DNA of 64,000 bases from Brevundimonas sp. UBA5936 (GTDB lineage Bacteria; Pseudomonadota; Alphaproteobacteria; Caulobacterales; Caulobacteraceae): positions 53,672 to 117,671 of the forward strand of contig DJDA01000115.1 in assembly GCA_002430835.1 (NCBI GenBank), given 5' to 3'. Under the pieces are notes generated by a model. It was not told the DNA's origin, made no database searches, and saw only the letters and a program-made list of their open reading frames with translations. A program made the translations under genes and the position numbers. The stretch's first letter is position 1. Every line of letters starts with the position of its first letter. This document shows positions 32,398-41,703 of this stretch, piece by piece.

Positions 32398-32931
32398 TCA
32401 GTTCATGATCAGGGCGTAGCCCGCCTGCTGGTGATGAATGACCGTCATCAACGCCGCGAGATCGACCTGCACGCCTGGCTCCAGATCGGCTTCCGTCAGG
32501 CCGTTGGCGACCATGGACTGACCGCAAAGTCGCACCTGGACCCCGGCGGCCGTCAGGGCCCGAACAAGGGCGCTGTTCGGGTTTGTCTCACCCTTACCGC
32601 GCGCAGCCCACGCTGCATCGGACAGAGAGGCCAGAGACGCGCCGCCGTGCATCACCACGACGATCTTCCGTCGCTCTGCAGGGACGCCGTTCGCCGCCAG
32701 CATATTGGTCAGGCGCGCGACACGCTCCAGTCCTTTCAACGGCTTGTCGTCGGGACCGCCTTGGGTCAGGTCGACAATGACGCGATAGTCGCGTTGAGGG
32801 TCAGGCTGTTCGCCAGCCTGAGGCAGAGGCGTAAAGGCTCCATAGCCGGCCACGGCCTGGGCCTGAGCCGGCGCGCCCAAGGCAAGGAGGACGCAGGAGG
32901 TGATCACGGACGCGAGGACGGTGTTTTTCAT
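32398..32931 (-). CDS. Exported DsrE-family protein
   Basis: A 177-residue protein with a signal peptide (about residues 1-25, LALGAPAQAQA) and a DsrE/DsrF-like domain: YRVIVDLTQGGPDDKPLKGL, RKIVVVMHGGASLASL, LTAAGVQVRLCGQSMVANGL with a Cys at the position where sulfur-relay members carry one, and a C-terminal LMTVIHHQQAGYALI. Periplasmic DsrE-like proteins may take part in sulfur or redox chemistry; the exact role is unknown. Convergent with the MBL gene (25 bases between). Confidence 0.88.
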   Translation of the reverse strand: MKNTVLASVITSCVLLALGAPAQAQAVAGYGAFTPLPQAGEQPDPQRDYRVIVDLTQGGPDDKPLKGLERVARLTNMLAANGVPAERRKIVVVMHGGASLASLSDAAWAARGKGETNPNSALVRALTAAGVQVRLCGQSMVANGLTEADLEPGVQVDLAALMTVIHHQQAGYALIMN

Positions 32932-33053
32932 GGCGTATCCATCCGTACAACGCCGTGAACGCTCAGGCTATGGGGCTGAGAACATCAAAAGCTCGATAGA
33001 ATATTTCGCATAATATATCTTAGGCGATAATAATCATCTTGTGCTCCCTTCTT

Positions 33054-33085
33054 GCTAAGCCCTCACCGCTGATGACAGGCTTAGC
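33054..33085 (+). promoter_or_regulatory. Inverted repeat in the leader of the eight-cysteine secreted protein
   Basis: Perfect 8-bp arms GCTAAGCC / GGCTTAGC separated by 16 bases, about 55 bases before the start at 33140. Upstream (32990-33045) is an AT-rich divergent promoter region between the two exported-protein genes. Operator or leader hairpin; function unknown. Confidence 0.35.
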
Positions 33086-33139
33086 GTTTCACATATCGGC
33101 GTCGCCCCCTTTGCCGTGATGGTCAGAAGGACAATCCTC

Positions 33140-33637
33140 ATGCGAATCTTAACCCTGGCGCTCGCCGCGATGTCCATGTCCGCCAGCGCCGCCCCGTCCG
33201 ATCCCGGCGAAGAAACCGCGCGCGCCGCTGCGTGGGAGAGCTGCGGAACCCTTCGCGGGGCTTCCGTCTGTACGTGGACCGCCCTGGTGCGCCGCGACGG
33301 ACAGGTTTGCGCCGTGCGCCAGGACTTCGCCACCAACACCTACTACGTGCACCGTCTCATCGGCGTGACAGCCGGCGACGGCGCGCGCTTCACGCGCATT
33401 TGCGGCGACCCCGGCTCGGAAACAGACAGTTTCTGCGAAGGTCAGGCGCCTGATGGCGCTGAGAAGGTCGGTTGGACATCTTACGACCAGACTGTGCGTA
33501 TCTGCGACGGCCGCCTGTCTTTCGGCGCCGCCGAATGCTCCGCAACGTCTGAAGACGATATGCGCCCCGTCGCTTTCAGCGAACTTCCGATGTCAGATGA
33601 CGATCGCGCCTGGCTGACAACCTGCGCCCCGCAATAA
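33140..33637 (+). CDS. Secreted cysteine-rich protein of unknown function
   Basis: A 165-residue exported protein: signal peptide about residues 1-18 (MRILTLALAAMSMSASAA). The mature part has eight Cys (in WESCGTL, ASVCTWT, GQVCAVR, TRICGDPG, DSFCEGQ, VRICDGR, AECSATS and TTCAPQ), an even number consistent with up to four disulfides. I do not recognise a family. The ATG at 33140 has AGAAGGAC seven bases upstream; an in-frame GTG 24 bases earlier does not. It stands alone, divergent from the DsrE gene. Confidence 0.75.
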   Translation: MRILTLALAAMSMSASAAPSDPGEETARAAAWESCGTLRGASVCTWTALVRRDGQVCAVRQDFATNTYYVHRLIGVTAGDGARFTRICGDPGSETDSFCEGQAPDGAEKVGWTSYDQTVRICDGRLSFGAAECSATSEDDMRPVAFSELPMSDDDRAWLTTCAPQ

Positions 33638-33696
33638 TGAGCGTCACTTCTCCGGATCAGCTGCGCCGGAAACGCGGCAATCAGGAAAACCGACAG

Positions 33697-34650
33697 TCAC
33701 AGATCATCGACGCTGGCCTCCGCCGCGCTTTGGGCCTCGTGTTTCAGCCAGGCAGCGAAGGCTCTTGCGGGTGCGGACGCGCCGCTGCGCTTGGTCAGAA
33801 CATAATACGCCAGTTCGGTGCTCAACGCGCCGTCAGCGAACGGCGCCGCCAGGCGACCTGACGCCAGATCGTCAGCTACGAAGGCATATGGCGCCAAGGC
33901 CACGCCCTGGCCGTGTGCGGCCGCCTCAATGGCCAAGGCGGTCTGATCAAAGCGCGGCCCTGCCTGGGCGTCGATGCTCGCCAACCCTCGGGCCTTGAAC
34001 CAGGCCACCCAGTCTGGACGCGGTTCCTCAAGCTCGCTGGGACGCAAGTGGATCAAGGCATGACGCGCCAGGTCGGACGGACGACGCAAGGCGTTTTCGC
34101 CGATGGTTAGCGACGGCGCGCAAACCGGGGTTACGTCGGCGTCCAAAAGCTTTTCGGATCTCACGCCGGGATAGTCGCCCCGGCCATAGCGAACGGCCAC
34201 ATCGACCCGGCCGCCGCTGACGTCGGCCAGGCGCATGTCGGCGGACATCCAGACCTCGATCTCAGGATGAGCTGCGGCGAAACGAGCGATACGCGGCGCC
34301 AGCCACTTCGAGGCGAAGGACGGCGGCACGCTGACTGCCAAGGCGTGACGGCGGTCGGGGCGATACAGCAGATCCCCTGCCCGTTTCAGATAATCGAAAC
34401 CGTCACGCAGCAGAGGATAGAGCTCGGCGCCCAGCTCAGTCAGGGCGATCTGACGGCCTTCACGGTGAAACAGCGGCGCGCCGGCGTGTTCCTCCAGAAT
34501 GCGGATTTGCTGGCTGATGGCGCCGGGCGTAACCGACAGTTCTTCCGCGGCGCGGGTGATGTTGAGACGACGCGCGGCGGCCTCGAACGCCTTAAGAGCG
34601 TTGAGCGGCGGGATCCGACTCTCGGCGGCGGCCTCCTTGCGGCGGGTCAT
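33697..34650 (-). CDS. LysR-family transcriptional regulator (GcvA-like)
   Basis: A 317-residue DNA-binding regulator. The N-terminal helix-turn-helix (about residues 12-75) has PPLNALKAFEAAARRLNIT, RAAEELSVTPGAISQQIRIL and PLFHREGRQIALTELG. A substrate-binding domain follows (LAVSVPPSFASKWLAPRIAR, VDVAVRYGRGDYPG, AIEAAAHGQGVALAPYAF), in the GcvA/AmpR-like subgroup. The ATG at 34650 overlaps the cysK stop by four bases, so it is translated from the cysK transcript. Its target is unknown; a link to cysteine metabolism is a guess from position. Confidence 0.92.
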   Translation of the reverse strand: MTRRKEAAAESRIPPLNALKAFEAAARRLNITRAAEELSVTPGAISQQIRILEEHAGAPLFHREGRQIALTELGAELYPLLRDGFDYLKRAGDLLYRPDRRHALAVSVPPSFASKWLAPRIARFAAAHPEIEVWMSADMRLADVSGGRVDVAVRYGRGDYPGVRSEKLLDADVTPVCAPSLTIGENALRRPSDLARHALIHLRPSELEEPRPDWVAWFKARGLASIDAQAGPRFDQTALAIEAAAHGQGVALAPYAFVADDLASGRLAAPFADGALSTELAYYVLTKRSGASAPARAFAAWLKHEAQSAAEASVDDL

Positions 34651-35651
34651 CGGCTGATCCACTCAGGCGTCGGCAGGCCGCGTGCGTTCAGGAACGCAGG
34701 GTCGTAGATCTTGCTGGCATAGCGCTGGCCCGCATCGCACAGCACGGTCACGATGGTATGGCCGGGACCGAGATCACGCGCCATGCGGATGGCGCCGGCG
34801 ATGTTGACGCCGCTGGACGGGCCGAGGGACAGCCCCTCCTCCCGCACCAGGTCGAACAGGATGGGCAGAAACTCCGCGTCCTCGATCCGATAGGCGTGAT
34901 CGACCGACAGGCCGTTCAGGTTGCCGGTGATGCGGTTGACGCCGATGCCCTCGGCGACCGAACCGCCCTCACCTTTCAGCACGCCCTCGGTGAACCAACT
35001 GTAGAGCGAAGCGCCCGGCACATCGGCCAGTCCGATTTTCAGCGCCGGGTTCTGTTCGCGCAGATAGGTCGTAGTTCCGGTCAGCGTCCCGCCCGAACCG
35101 ACCGCGCAGATGAAACCGTCGACGCGGCCGTCGGTCTGCTTCCAGATTTCGGGCCCGGTGGCTTCATAGTGGGCCTGGCGGTTGGCCAGATTGTCGAACT
35201 GATCGGCGTAGAAGGCGCCGTTCGGCTCGCTGTCGTTCAGTTCTTCGGCCAGACGGCGCGAGAAGTGGACGAAGTGGTTCGGGCTGGCGAAAGGAGCCGG
35301 ATCGACCTCGATCAGGCGGGCGCCGTGCAGGCGGACGGCGCGCTTCTTCTCTTCCGTCTGAGTGCGGGGCATGACGATGACGACCGGATGGCCCAGCGCC
35401 GCGCCGACCAAGGCTAGGCCGATGCCAGTGTTGCCCGCCGTGCCCTCGACGATCGTCCCGCCGGGCTTCAGCGCGCCGGAGGCTCGCGCGGCGCGGATGA
35501 TGCTGAGCGCCGCGCGATCCTTGATCGAGCCGCCGACGTTCAGGAACTCGGCCTTGCCCAGGATTTCACAGCCCGTGGCCTCAGAGGCGCGTTTCAGGCG
35601 CACCAAGGGCGTGTTGCCGATCAGGCCGAGGACGTTAGGCGCGACAATCAT
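34647..35651 (-). CDS. cysK: Cysteine synthase A (O-acetylserine sulfhydrylase)
   Basis: A 334-residue PLP enzyme that makes cysteine from O-acetylserine and sulfide. PLP-lysine motif VGGSIKDRAAL, the substrate loop EGTAGNTGIGLAL, the phosphate-binding GSGGTLTGT and the LGPSSGVNIAGA region with the pyridine-N Ser are present. Cystathionine beta-synthase-like proteins share the fold, but no CBS domain pair follows. It precedes the overlapping LysR gene and lies 65 bases downstream of a lipoamide dehydrogenase stop in the other orientation of reading (same strand). Confidence 0.93.
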   Translation of the reverse strand: MIVAPNVLGLIGNTPLVRLKRASEATGCEILGKAEFLNVGGSIKDRAALSIIRAARASGALKPGGTIVEGTAGNTGIGLALVGAALGHPVVIVMPRTQTEEKKRAVRLHGARLIEVDPAPFASPNHFVHFSRRLAEELNDSEPNGAFYADQFDNLANRQAHYEATGPEIWKQTDGRVDGFICAVGSGGTLTGTTTYLREQNPALKIGLADVPGASLYSWFTEGVLKGEGGSVAEGIGVNRITGNLNGLSVDHAYRIEDAEFLPILFDLVREEGLSLGPSSGVNIAGAIRMARDLGPGHTIVTVLCDAGQRYASKIYDPAFLNARGLPTPEWISR

Positions 35652-35716
35652 GGAAAATCCGAACCATGGGGAGGAGCGCCCCTCTTAGCCACAGTTCAGA
35701 TTTTCTAACAACCGCC

Positions 35717-37123
35717 CTAGATGTGGATCACGCGGCCATAGGCGTCGAGAGCCGCCTCGTGCATGGCCTCGGACATGGTCGGGTGCGGATAGACGATGCC
35801 GTGGATGTCTTCCTCGGTCGCTTCCATGGTGATGGCGGTGACGTAGCCCTGGATCATCTCGGTGACGTCGGCGCCGATCATGTGGGCGCCGATCAGGGCG
35901 CCGGTCTTGGCGTCGAAGATGACCTTGACGAAGCCTTCGGTCTCGCCCGCCGCGATAGCCTTGCCGTTCACCTTGAAGGGGAAGCGGCCGATCTTGACCT
36001 CGCGGCCCTCGGCCTTAGCGCCCTGCTCCGTCACACCGACCGAGGCGAGCTGCGGCTGGGCGTAGGTGCAGCCGGCGATGGGCGAGTTCACGTTCGGCGT
36101 CTTGTAGCCGGCGATGTGCTCGGCGGCGTGAATGCCTTCGTGCGAGGCCTTGTGCGCCAGCCAGGGCGCGCCGGCGCAGTCGCCGATGGCGTACAGGCCC
36201 TTCACATTGGTCTGGCAGTGGCTGTCGGTCTTGATATGGCCGCGGTCCAGTTCGACGCCCAGCGCCTCCAGACCGATGCCGTCGGTGTTGGCGGTGATGC
36301 CAACGGCCGAGATACAGACCTCGGCCTCCAGGCTATCAGCCTTGCCGTTAACTTCAAGATCGACCTTCACGCCCTTGGAATCCTTGGAGACCTTCGTCAC
36401 CTTGGCGCCCAGCTTGAACTTGATGCCGCGCTTCTCGAAGCCCTTCTGGGCGGCCTTGGAGACCTCTTCGTCCTCGACCGGCATGACGCGATCGACGGCT
36501 TCCACGACCGTCACCTCGGCGCCCAGGGCGCGGTAGAAGCTGGCGAACTCGATGCCGATGGCGCCCGAGCCGATGACCACGAAGGTCTTGGGCAATTTCT
36601 TCGGCGCCAGGGCGTCGCGGTAAGCCCAGATCTTGTCGCCGTCGGCCTCAAGCCCGATCTGCGGCAGGGCGCGTGCGCGGGCGCCGACGGCCAGCATGAC
36701 CGTCTTGGCCTCAATGGCGCGCGTGCCGCCGGCCTTCAGAGCCACGACGACCTTGGGCGCAGCGGCGCCTTTCTCAAGCTTGGCCGAACCTTCGATGACC
36801 TCGATCTTGTTCTTCTTCATCAGGAAGCCGACGCCCTGATTCAACTGCTTGGCCACGCCGCGCGAGCGCTGGATGATGGCGTCGAAGTCGAACGTGGCGC
36901 CCGAGGCGGACAGGCCGTAGTCCTTCAGGTGCGACAGGCTTTCGAACTTCTCGCCCGACTTCAGCAGGGCCTTGGTCGGGATGCAGCCCCAGTTCAGGCA
37001 GATGCCGCCCAGGTTCTCGCGCTCGACGATGGCGACCTTCTGGCCCAGTTGGCTGGCGCGGATGGCCGCGACGTAACCGCCGGGGCCCGAGCCGATGACG
37101 ACGAGATCGAATTCTTGGGCCAT
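35717..37123 (-). CDS. lpdA: Dihydrolipoyl dehydrogenase (E3)
   Basis: A 468-residue flavoprotein that reoxidises lipoyl groups of the pyruvate and 2-oxoglutarate dehydrogenase complexes. FAD site VIGSGPGGYVAAIRA, redox disulfide GGICLNWGCIPTKALL, NAD site VIGSGAIGIEFASFY, and the C-terminal His-Glu in YPHPTMSEAMHEA. It is the last gene of the PDH cluster, two bases after the glutathione peroxidase gene. Confidence 0.97.
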   Translation of the reverse strand: MAQEFDLVVIGSGPGGYVAAIRASQLGQKVAIVERENLGGICLNWGCIPTKALLKSGEKFESLSHLKDYGLSASGATFDFDAIIQRSRGVAKQLNQGVGFLMKKNKIEVIEGSAKLEKGAAAPKVVVALKAGGTRAIEAKTVMLAVGARARALPQIGLEADGDKIWAYRDALAPKKLPKTFVVIGSGAIGIEFASFYRALGAEVTVVEAVDRVMPVEDEEVSKAAQKGFEKRGIKFKLGAKVTKVSKDSKGVKVDLEVNGKADSLEAEVCISAVGITANTDGIGLEALGVELDRGHIKTDSHCQTNVKGLYAIGDCAGAPWLAHKASHEGIHAAEHIAGYKTPNVNSPIAGCTYAQPQLASVGVTEQGAKAEGREVKIGRFPFKVNGKAIAAGETEGFVKVIFDAKTGALIGAHMIGADVTEMIQGYVTAITMEATEEDIHGIVYPHPTMSEAMHEAALDAYGRVIHI

Positions 37124-37125
37124 GA

Positions 37126-37605
37126 TCAGATCAACTTCTCGATGTCGGCCTTGATGGCCTCGGGTTCAGTCTGGGGCGAATAGCGCGCGACGACGCGGCC
37201 TTCGCGGTCGGTCAGGAACTTGGTGAAGTTCCATTTGATGGCTTGGGAGCCGAGGAATCCGCGCTTCTGTCGGGATAGCCACGCATAGAGGGGATGGCGG
37301 TTCGGCCCGTTGACCTCGATCTTGTCGAACAAGGGGAAGGTCACGTCGAAGCTGCTGGCGCAGAAGGCGGCGATTTCCGACGCCCTGCCCGGCTCCTGCT
37401 GGCCGAACTGGTTACAGGGGAAGCCCAGGACTTCGAACGGCGCGTCGGCGAAGTCGCGGTGCAGCTTCTCCAGCCCGTCATATTGACCGGTGAAGCCGCA
37501 TTTGGACGCCGTATTGACGATCAGCAACGCCTGGCCGCGAAAGCGGTCCAGCGACACGTCCGCGCCATCAATGGCCCGGGCGGAGAAGTCATAGACCGAG
37601 GTCAT
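37126..37605 (-). CDS. Glutathione peroxidase (cysteine type)
   Basis: A 159-residue peroxidase with Cys at the catalytic position (VNTASKCGFTGQYDGLE), the Gln of GFPCNQFGQQEP, and Trp in IKWNFTKF. It probably reduces hydroperoxides using glutathione or thioredoxin. It is inserted between the PDH E2 and E3 genes, in the same operon, which would tie peroxide defence to pyruvate oxidation. Confidence 0.94.
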   Translation of the reverse strand: MTSVYDFSARAIDGADVSLDRFRGQALLIVNTASKCGFTGQYDGLEKLHRDFADAPFEVLGFPCNQFGQQEPGRASEIAAFCASSFDVTFPLFDKIEVNGPNRHPLYAWLSRQKRGFLGSQAIKWNFTKFLTDREGRVVARYSPQTEPEAIKADIEKLI

Positions 37606-37620
37606 GACTTCACCCTCCCC

Positions 37621-38901
37621 TTAAGCCAGCATCGCCACGGGATCTTCGATCAGCGGCTTGAACGCCTGCAGGAAGCGGGCGCCCGTCGCGCCGTCGACCA
37701 CGCGGTGATCGCACGTCAGGGTCACGGTCATGACCGTGGCCACGGCCAGTTGCCCATCCTTGACGACCGGACGTTGCTCTCCGGCGCCCACGCTCATGAT
37801 GCAGCCCTGCGGCTCATTGATGATCGAGCTGAACGACTTGATGCCGAACATGCCCAGGTTGGACACCGAGAAGGTGCCGCCCTGGAACTCTTCGGGCTTC
37901 AGCTTGCGCTCGCGGGCGCGCTTGGCCAGATCCTTGGACTCGGTCGCGATCTGCGCCAGGCCCTTGGTCTCGGCCTTGCGGATGATCGGAGTGATCAGGC
38001 CGCCGTCGATCGCCACCGCCATGGAGACGTCGGCGTTGTGGTGCATGGCGATGCCTTCTGGAGTGTAGGAGGCATTGGCCTCCGGCACCATCTTCAGGGC
38101 CAGGGCGGCGGCCTTGATGACGAAGTCGTTCACCGAGACCTTGATGCCCTGCGGCTCCAGCATCTTGTTCACCTTGGCGCGAACAGCCATCAGCTGGTCG
38201 ATCTCGCAGTCGATGAATAGGGGGAAGTGCGGCACGTTCTGAATGCTGTCGACCATGCGACGCGCCACGGCCTTCTTCATCCCATCCAGCGGGATCAGGT
38301 CGTAGCTGCCGTCCGGAATGCCCATCTGGGCGAGAGACAGAACCTTGCGCGGCTCGGCGGCTGCGGCCGGAGCGACAGAAGCGGTCGAGGCGGCCGGCTT
38401 GGCGCCGCCCTTGCCGGCGGCTTCCACGTCGCGCTTGACGATACGGCCGTGCGGGCCGGTACCGGCGATGCTCTTCAGGTCCAGGCCGGCCTGGGCGGCC
38501 AGGCGGCGCGCCAGCGGCGAAGCGAAGATGCGGCCGCCGTCGTCCGATTTCGGCGCCGCCGGAGCGGGCGCTGCCGCAGCCTTCGGAGCCTCTTCCGCCT
38601 TGGGCGCTTCGGCCTTCGGCGTCTCAGCCGGGGCGTCGGCCTTCTTGGGCGCCGGCGCCACGTCATCGCCGGACAGGCGGGCGATCGGCGTATTGACCTT
38701 CACGCCCTCGGCGCCCTCCGGCACGAGGATTTCCAGCACTTCGCCTTCGTCCACGGCCTCGACTTCCATCGTCGCCTTGTCGGTTTCGATCTCGGCGATG
38801 ACGTCGCCCGCCGAGACGGTGTCGCCAACCTTGACGTGCCACTTGGCCAGGACGCCCTCCTCCATCGTCGGAGACAGGGCGGGCATCAGGATGTCGGTCA
38901 T
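37621..38901 (-). CDS. pdhC: Pyruvate dehydrogenase complex E2 (dihydrolipoyl acetyltransferase)
   Basis: A 426-residue core enzyme. It has an N-terminal lipoyl domain (about residues 1-77) with the lipoylated Lys in [13 protein letters not shown], an Ala/Pro-rich linker, a peripheral subunit-binding domain (about 127-165: [20 protein letters not shown]), and a catalytic domain ending with the [15 protein letters not shown] active-site motif. It overlaps the preceding DUF5076 gene by four bases. Confidence 0.96.
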   Translation of the reverse strand: MTDILMPALSPTMEEGVLAKWHVKVGDTVSAGDVIAEIETDKATMEVEAVDEGEVLEILVPEGAEGVKVNTPIARLSGDDVAPAPKKADAPAETPKAEAPKAEEAPKAAAAPAPAAPKSDDGGRIFASPLARRLAAQAGLDLKSIAGTGPHGRIVKRDVEAAGKGGAKPAASTASVAPAAAAEPRKVLSLAQMGIPDGSYDLIPLDGMKKAVARRMVDSIQNVPHFPLFIDCEIDQLMAVRAKVNKMLEPQGIKVSVNDFVIKAAALALKMVPEANASYTPEGIAMHHNADVSMAVAIDGGLITPIIRKAETKGLAQIATESKDLAKRARERKLKPEEFQGGTFSVSNLGMFGIKSFSSIINEPQGCIMSVGAGEQRPVVKDGQLAVATVMTVTLTCDHRVVDGATGARFLQAFKPLIEDPVAMLA

Positions 38902-39203
38902 TGAGCGGTCTCCGTCTGCTGGCTGGAAGCCGCCTTTTCATGCGCGGCGTCCCAGCTGTCTCGGATGGCCTTGAAGGCGGTCGGCTGGTCGAAACCGTGC
39001 ATGTCGGCGTAGGCGTGAGAGAAATGCCAGGCCAGTTCGGCCAGCACGACGCCAATGTTCGCCGGTTCGCGCAGAGCCGGACGGATATTCATCCGCGGCC
39101 CGTCGACGTTCCACCACACACGGATCAGTTCCAGCACCTGCTCATCCGCGCCGTCGAGCCCTTCGGGGATCGACAGAGCCTTGGCTTCCAGGGCCTCCGT
39201 CAT
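38898..39203 (-). CDS. DUF5076-type small protein in the PDH operon
   Basis: A 101-residue soluble protein without signal or membrane segment. Features: [40 protein letters not shown] and [16 protein letters not shown], matching the DUF5076 family as I recall it, found in alphaproteobacterial PDH operons. Function is unknown. It overlaps both neighbours by four bases (E1beta upstream, E2 downstream), so translation is coupled to the complex subunits. Confidence 0.82.
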   Translation of the reverse strand: MTEALEAKALSIPEGLDGADEQVLELIRVWWNVDGPRMNIRPALREPANIGVVLAELAWHFSHAYADMHGFDQPTAFKAIRDSWDAAHEKAASSQQTETAQ

Positions 39204-40558
39204 GCCATCACCTTCTTCACGGCGGCGACGATCTTGTCGACGCCCGGCAGGGACAGGGCTTCCAGGTTGGCGGCGTAGGGCAGCGGCACGTCTTCCTGGT
39301 GCACGCGCACCGGCGGGGCGTCCAGGTAATCGAAGGCGTGTTCGATCACGCGGGCGACCACTTCGGCGCCGACGCCCATCGGACCCCAGCCCTCTTCGGC
39401 CGAGACCAGGCGGTTGGTCTTCTTGACGCTCGCAACGATCGTTTCGTGATCCAGCGGACGCAGGGTGCGCAGGTCGACGACTTCGACCGAGATGCCTTCT
39501 TCGGCCAGCTTTTCAGCGGCCTGAAGGGCGAAGCCGACCATGCGGCTGTGCGCCGTGATGGTGACGTCCGTACCTTCACGGCGGACCTTGGCCTTGCCGA
39601 TCGGCACGACGTAGTCCTCAACGTCCGGCACGTCGAACTCGTGGCCGTACATCATCTCGTGCTCGAGGAAGACGACCGGGTTCGGATCACGGATAGCGGC
39701 CTTCAGCAGGCCCTTCGCATCGGCGGCGTCATAAGGGGCGATGACCTTCAGGCCCGGCACCTGAGCGTACCAGGCCGAATAGTCCTGGCTGTGCTGGGCG
39801 GCCACGCGGGCGGCGGCGCCGTTCGGGCCGCGGAACACGATCGGGCAACGGATCTGGCCGCCCGACATGTACAGCGTCTTGGCCGCCGAGTTGATCACGT
39901 GGTCGATGGCCTGCATGCCGAAGTTCCACGTCATGAACTCGACGATGGGCTTCAGGCCCGCCATGGCGGCGCCGACGCCCAGGCCGGCGAAGCCGTGCTC
40001 GGTGATTGGAGTGTCGACCACGCGACGGTCGCCGAACTCCTGAAGCAGGTCGCGGCTGACCTTGTAGGCGCCCTGATACTGGGCGACTTCCTCGCCCATC
40101 AGGAAGACGGCCTCGTCGCGGCGCATTTCCTCGGCCATGGCGTCGCGCAGGGCGTCGCGAATGGTGGTCTTCACCAGCTTGGCGTCAGCAGGGATTTCCG
40201 GGTCGCGCAGTTCGACCTTGGGCTGAGCCGGAGCCGCGGCGGCCGTGACGGCGACAGGCGCTTCCGCTTCAACGGCGGTCATCGGTTCGGCGGCCTTGGG
40301 CGCGGGCGCAGCGGCGCCGTCTTCACCCGCCAGACGTGCGATCGGCGTGTTGACCTTCACGTTCTCAGCGCCTTCCGGCACCAGGATTTCCAGCACTTCG
40401 CCTTCATCGACGGCTTCGACTTCCATCGTCGCCTTGTCGGTCTCGATCTCGGCGATCACCTGGCCGGCCGACACGACGTCGCCCGCCTTGATGTGCCACT
40501 TGGTCAGCGTGCCCTCTTCCATCGTGGGGGACAGCGCCGGCATCAGAATGTCCGTCAC
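39200..40558 (-). CDS. pdhB: Pyruvate dehydrogenase E1 component subunit beta with N-terminal lipoyl domain
   Basis: A 452-residue subunit. Unusually for E1beta in general, but typical of alphaproteobacteria, it begins with a lipoyl domain (about residues 1-78, [13 protein letters not shown]), then a linker and the transketolase-like beta subunit (about 120-450) with [51 protein letters not shown] and [17 protein letters not shown]. It starts three bases after the E1alpha stop. Confidence 0.96.
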   Translation of the reverse strand: MTDILMPALSPTMEEGTLTKWHIKAGDVVSAGQVIAEIETDKATMEVEAVDEGEVLEILVPEGAENVKVNTPIARLAGEDGAAAPAPKAAEPMTAVEAEAPVAVTAAAAPAQPKVELRDPEIPADAKLVKTTIRDALRDAMAEEMRRDEAVFLMGEEVAQYQGAYKVSRDLLQEFGDRRVVDTPITEHGFAGLGVGAAMAGLKPIVEFMTWNFGMQAIDHVINSAAKTLYMSGGQIRCPIVFRGPNGAAARVAAQHSQDYSAWYAQVPGLKVIAPYDAADAKGLLKAAIRDPNPVVFLEHEMMYGHEFDVPDVEDYVVPIGKAKVRREGTDVTITAHSRMVGFALQAAEKLAEEGISVEVVDLRTLRPLDHETIVASVKKTNRLVSAEEGWGPMGVGAEVVARVIEHAFDYLDAPPVRVHQEDVPLPYAANLEALSLPGVDKIVAAVKKVMA

Positions 40559-40561
40559 GTA

Positions 40562-41590
40562 TCAGGCCTCCACGTAGACGTCGGTGTAGAGCTCGGACGG
40601 ATCCGGCTCAGGGCTCTCTTGAGCGAACTGCACGGCTTCGGCCACGATGGCCTTCACTTCGTTGTCGATCGCCTTCAGCTCGTCTTCGGTCGCCTTGGCG
40701 GCGGCGAGCAGCATCTTCAGGTGGTCGATCGGATCGCGGGTCTTCTTGACCTCGTCCACCTCTTCCTTCGTCCGGTATTTGGCCGGGTCGGACATGGAGT
40801 GGCCGCGATAGCGGTAGGTCTTCACTTCGAGAATATAGGGGCCTTCGCCGGCACGGGCGCGGGCCACGGCGCGGGCGGCGGCGTCACGCACGGCCAGCAC
40901 GTCCATGCCGTCGACCTGTTCGCCCGGAATACCGAAGCTGGCGCCGCGCTGATACAGTTCGGTCGTGGACGACGAGCGCTCGATGCTCGTGCCCATGGCG
41001 TACTGGTTGTTCTCGATGATGTAGATGGCCGGCAGCTTCCACAGCTGGGCCATGTTGAAGCTCTCGTAGACCTGACCCTGGTTCGAGGCGCCGTCGCCGA
41101 AATAGACGAAGCTGACCGAGTCGTCGCCGCGGTACTTGCCCGCGAAGGCCAGGCCCGTGCCCAACGCCACCTGGGCGCCGACGATTCCGTGACCGCCGTA
41201 GAAACCGGTCGGCACGTCGAACATGTGCATCGACCCGCCCTTACCCTTGGACGACCCGCCGATGCGGCCCGTCAGCTCGGCCATGACTTCCTTCGGGTCC
41301 ATGCCCGCGACCAGCATGTGGCCGTGGTCGCGATAGCCCGTGATGATCTTGTCGTAGCCCTGCTTGACGCTCTCTTGAATGCCGACGGCCACGGCTTCCT
41401 GACCGATGTACAGGTGGCAGAAGCCCCCGATCAGGCCCATGCCGTACAGTTGGCCCGCGCGCTCTTCAAAGCGGCGGATGAGGATCATCTCGCGATAGAA
41501 ACGCAGCAGGTCTTCCTTGGAAGCCTGAGGCGTGTTCGGAATCTTGTCGCCCGTGCTGGGCGAGGTTTTCTGAGCGGCGGCTTTCGCCAT
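40562..41590 (-). CDS. pdhA: Pyruvate dehydrogenase E1 component subunit alpha
   Basis: A 342-residue subunit that binds thiamine diphosphate: GDGASNQGQVYESFNMAQLW carries the ThDP motif (GDG...N). Also EERAGQLYGMGLIGGFCHLY, the phosphorylation-loop-like TYRYRGHSMSDPAKYRTKEE. First gene of the PDH cluster, following ftsB by 113 bases. Confidence 0.97.
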   Translation of the reverse strand: MAKAAAQKTSPSTGDKIPNTPQASKEDLLRFYREMILIRRFEERAGQLYGMGLIGGFCHLYIGQEAVAVGIQESVKQGYDKIITGYRDHGHMLVAGMDPKEVMAELTGRIGGSSKGKGGSMHMFDVPTGFYGGHGIVGAQVALGTGLAFAGKYRGDDSVSFVYFGDGASNQGQVYESFNMAQLWKLPAIYIIENNQYAMGTSIERSSSTTELYQRGASFGIPGEQVDGMDVLAVRDAAARAVARARAGEGPYILEVKTYRYRGHSMSDPAKYRTKEEVDEVKKTRDPIDHLKMLLAAAKATEDELKAIDNEVKAIVAEAVQFAQESPEPDPSELYTDVYVEA

Positions 41591-41703
41591 CCGGCATCTC
41601 CCGGCTTACACCCCTGTTTCAGGGACTCTTATCGTTACAGAAAGGGGCTTTAGCAGCCTTCGTTCCCGAAACGCAAAGCGGCCAGCCAGGCTGTAACAAT
41701 AGT

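Noticed and set aside
27165..33637. Riboswitch or ribosomal RNA
   Set aside because: No recognisable riboswitch core or rRNA sequence; only tRNA-Ser was identified in and around this interval.
39299..41653. A 784-codon plus-strand open frame across the PDH E1 genes
   Set aside because: It lies opposite pdhA and pdhB, has a Gly/His/Leu-rich artificial composition and no domain; a codon-bias shadow.
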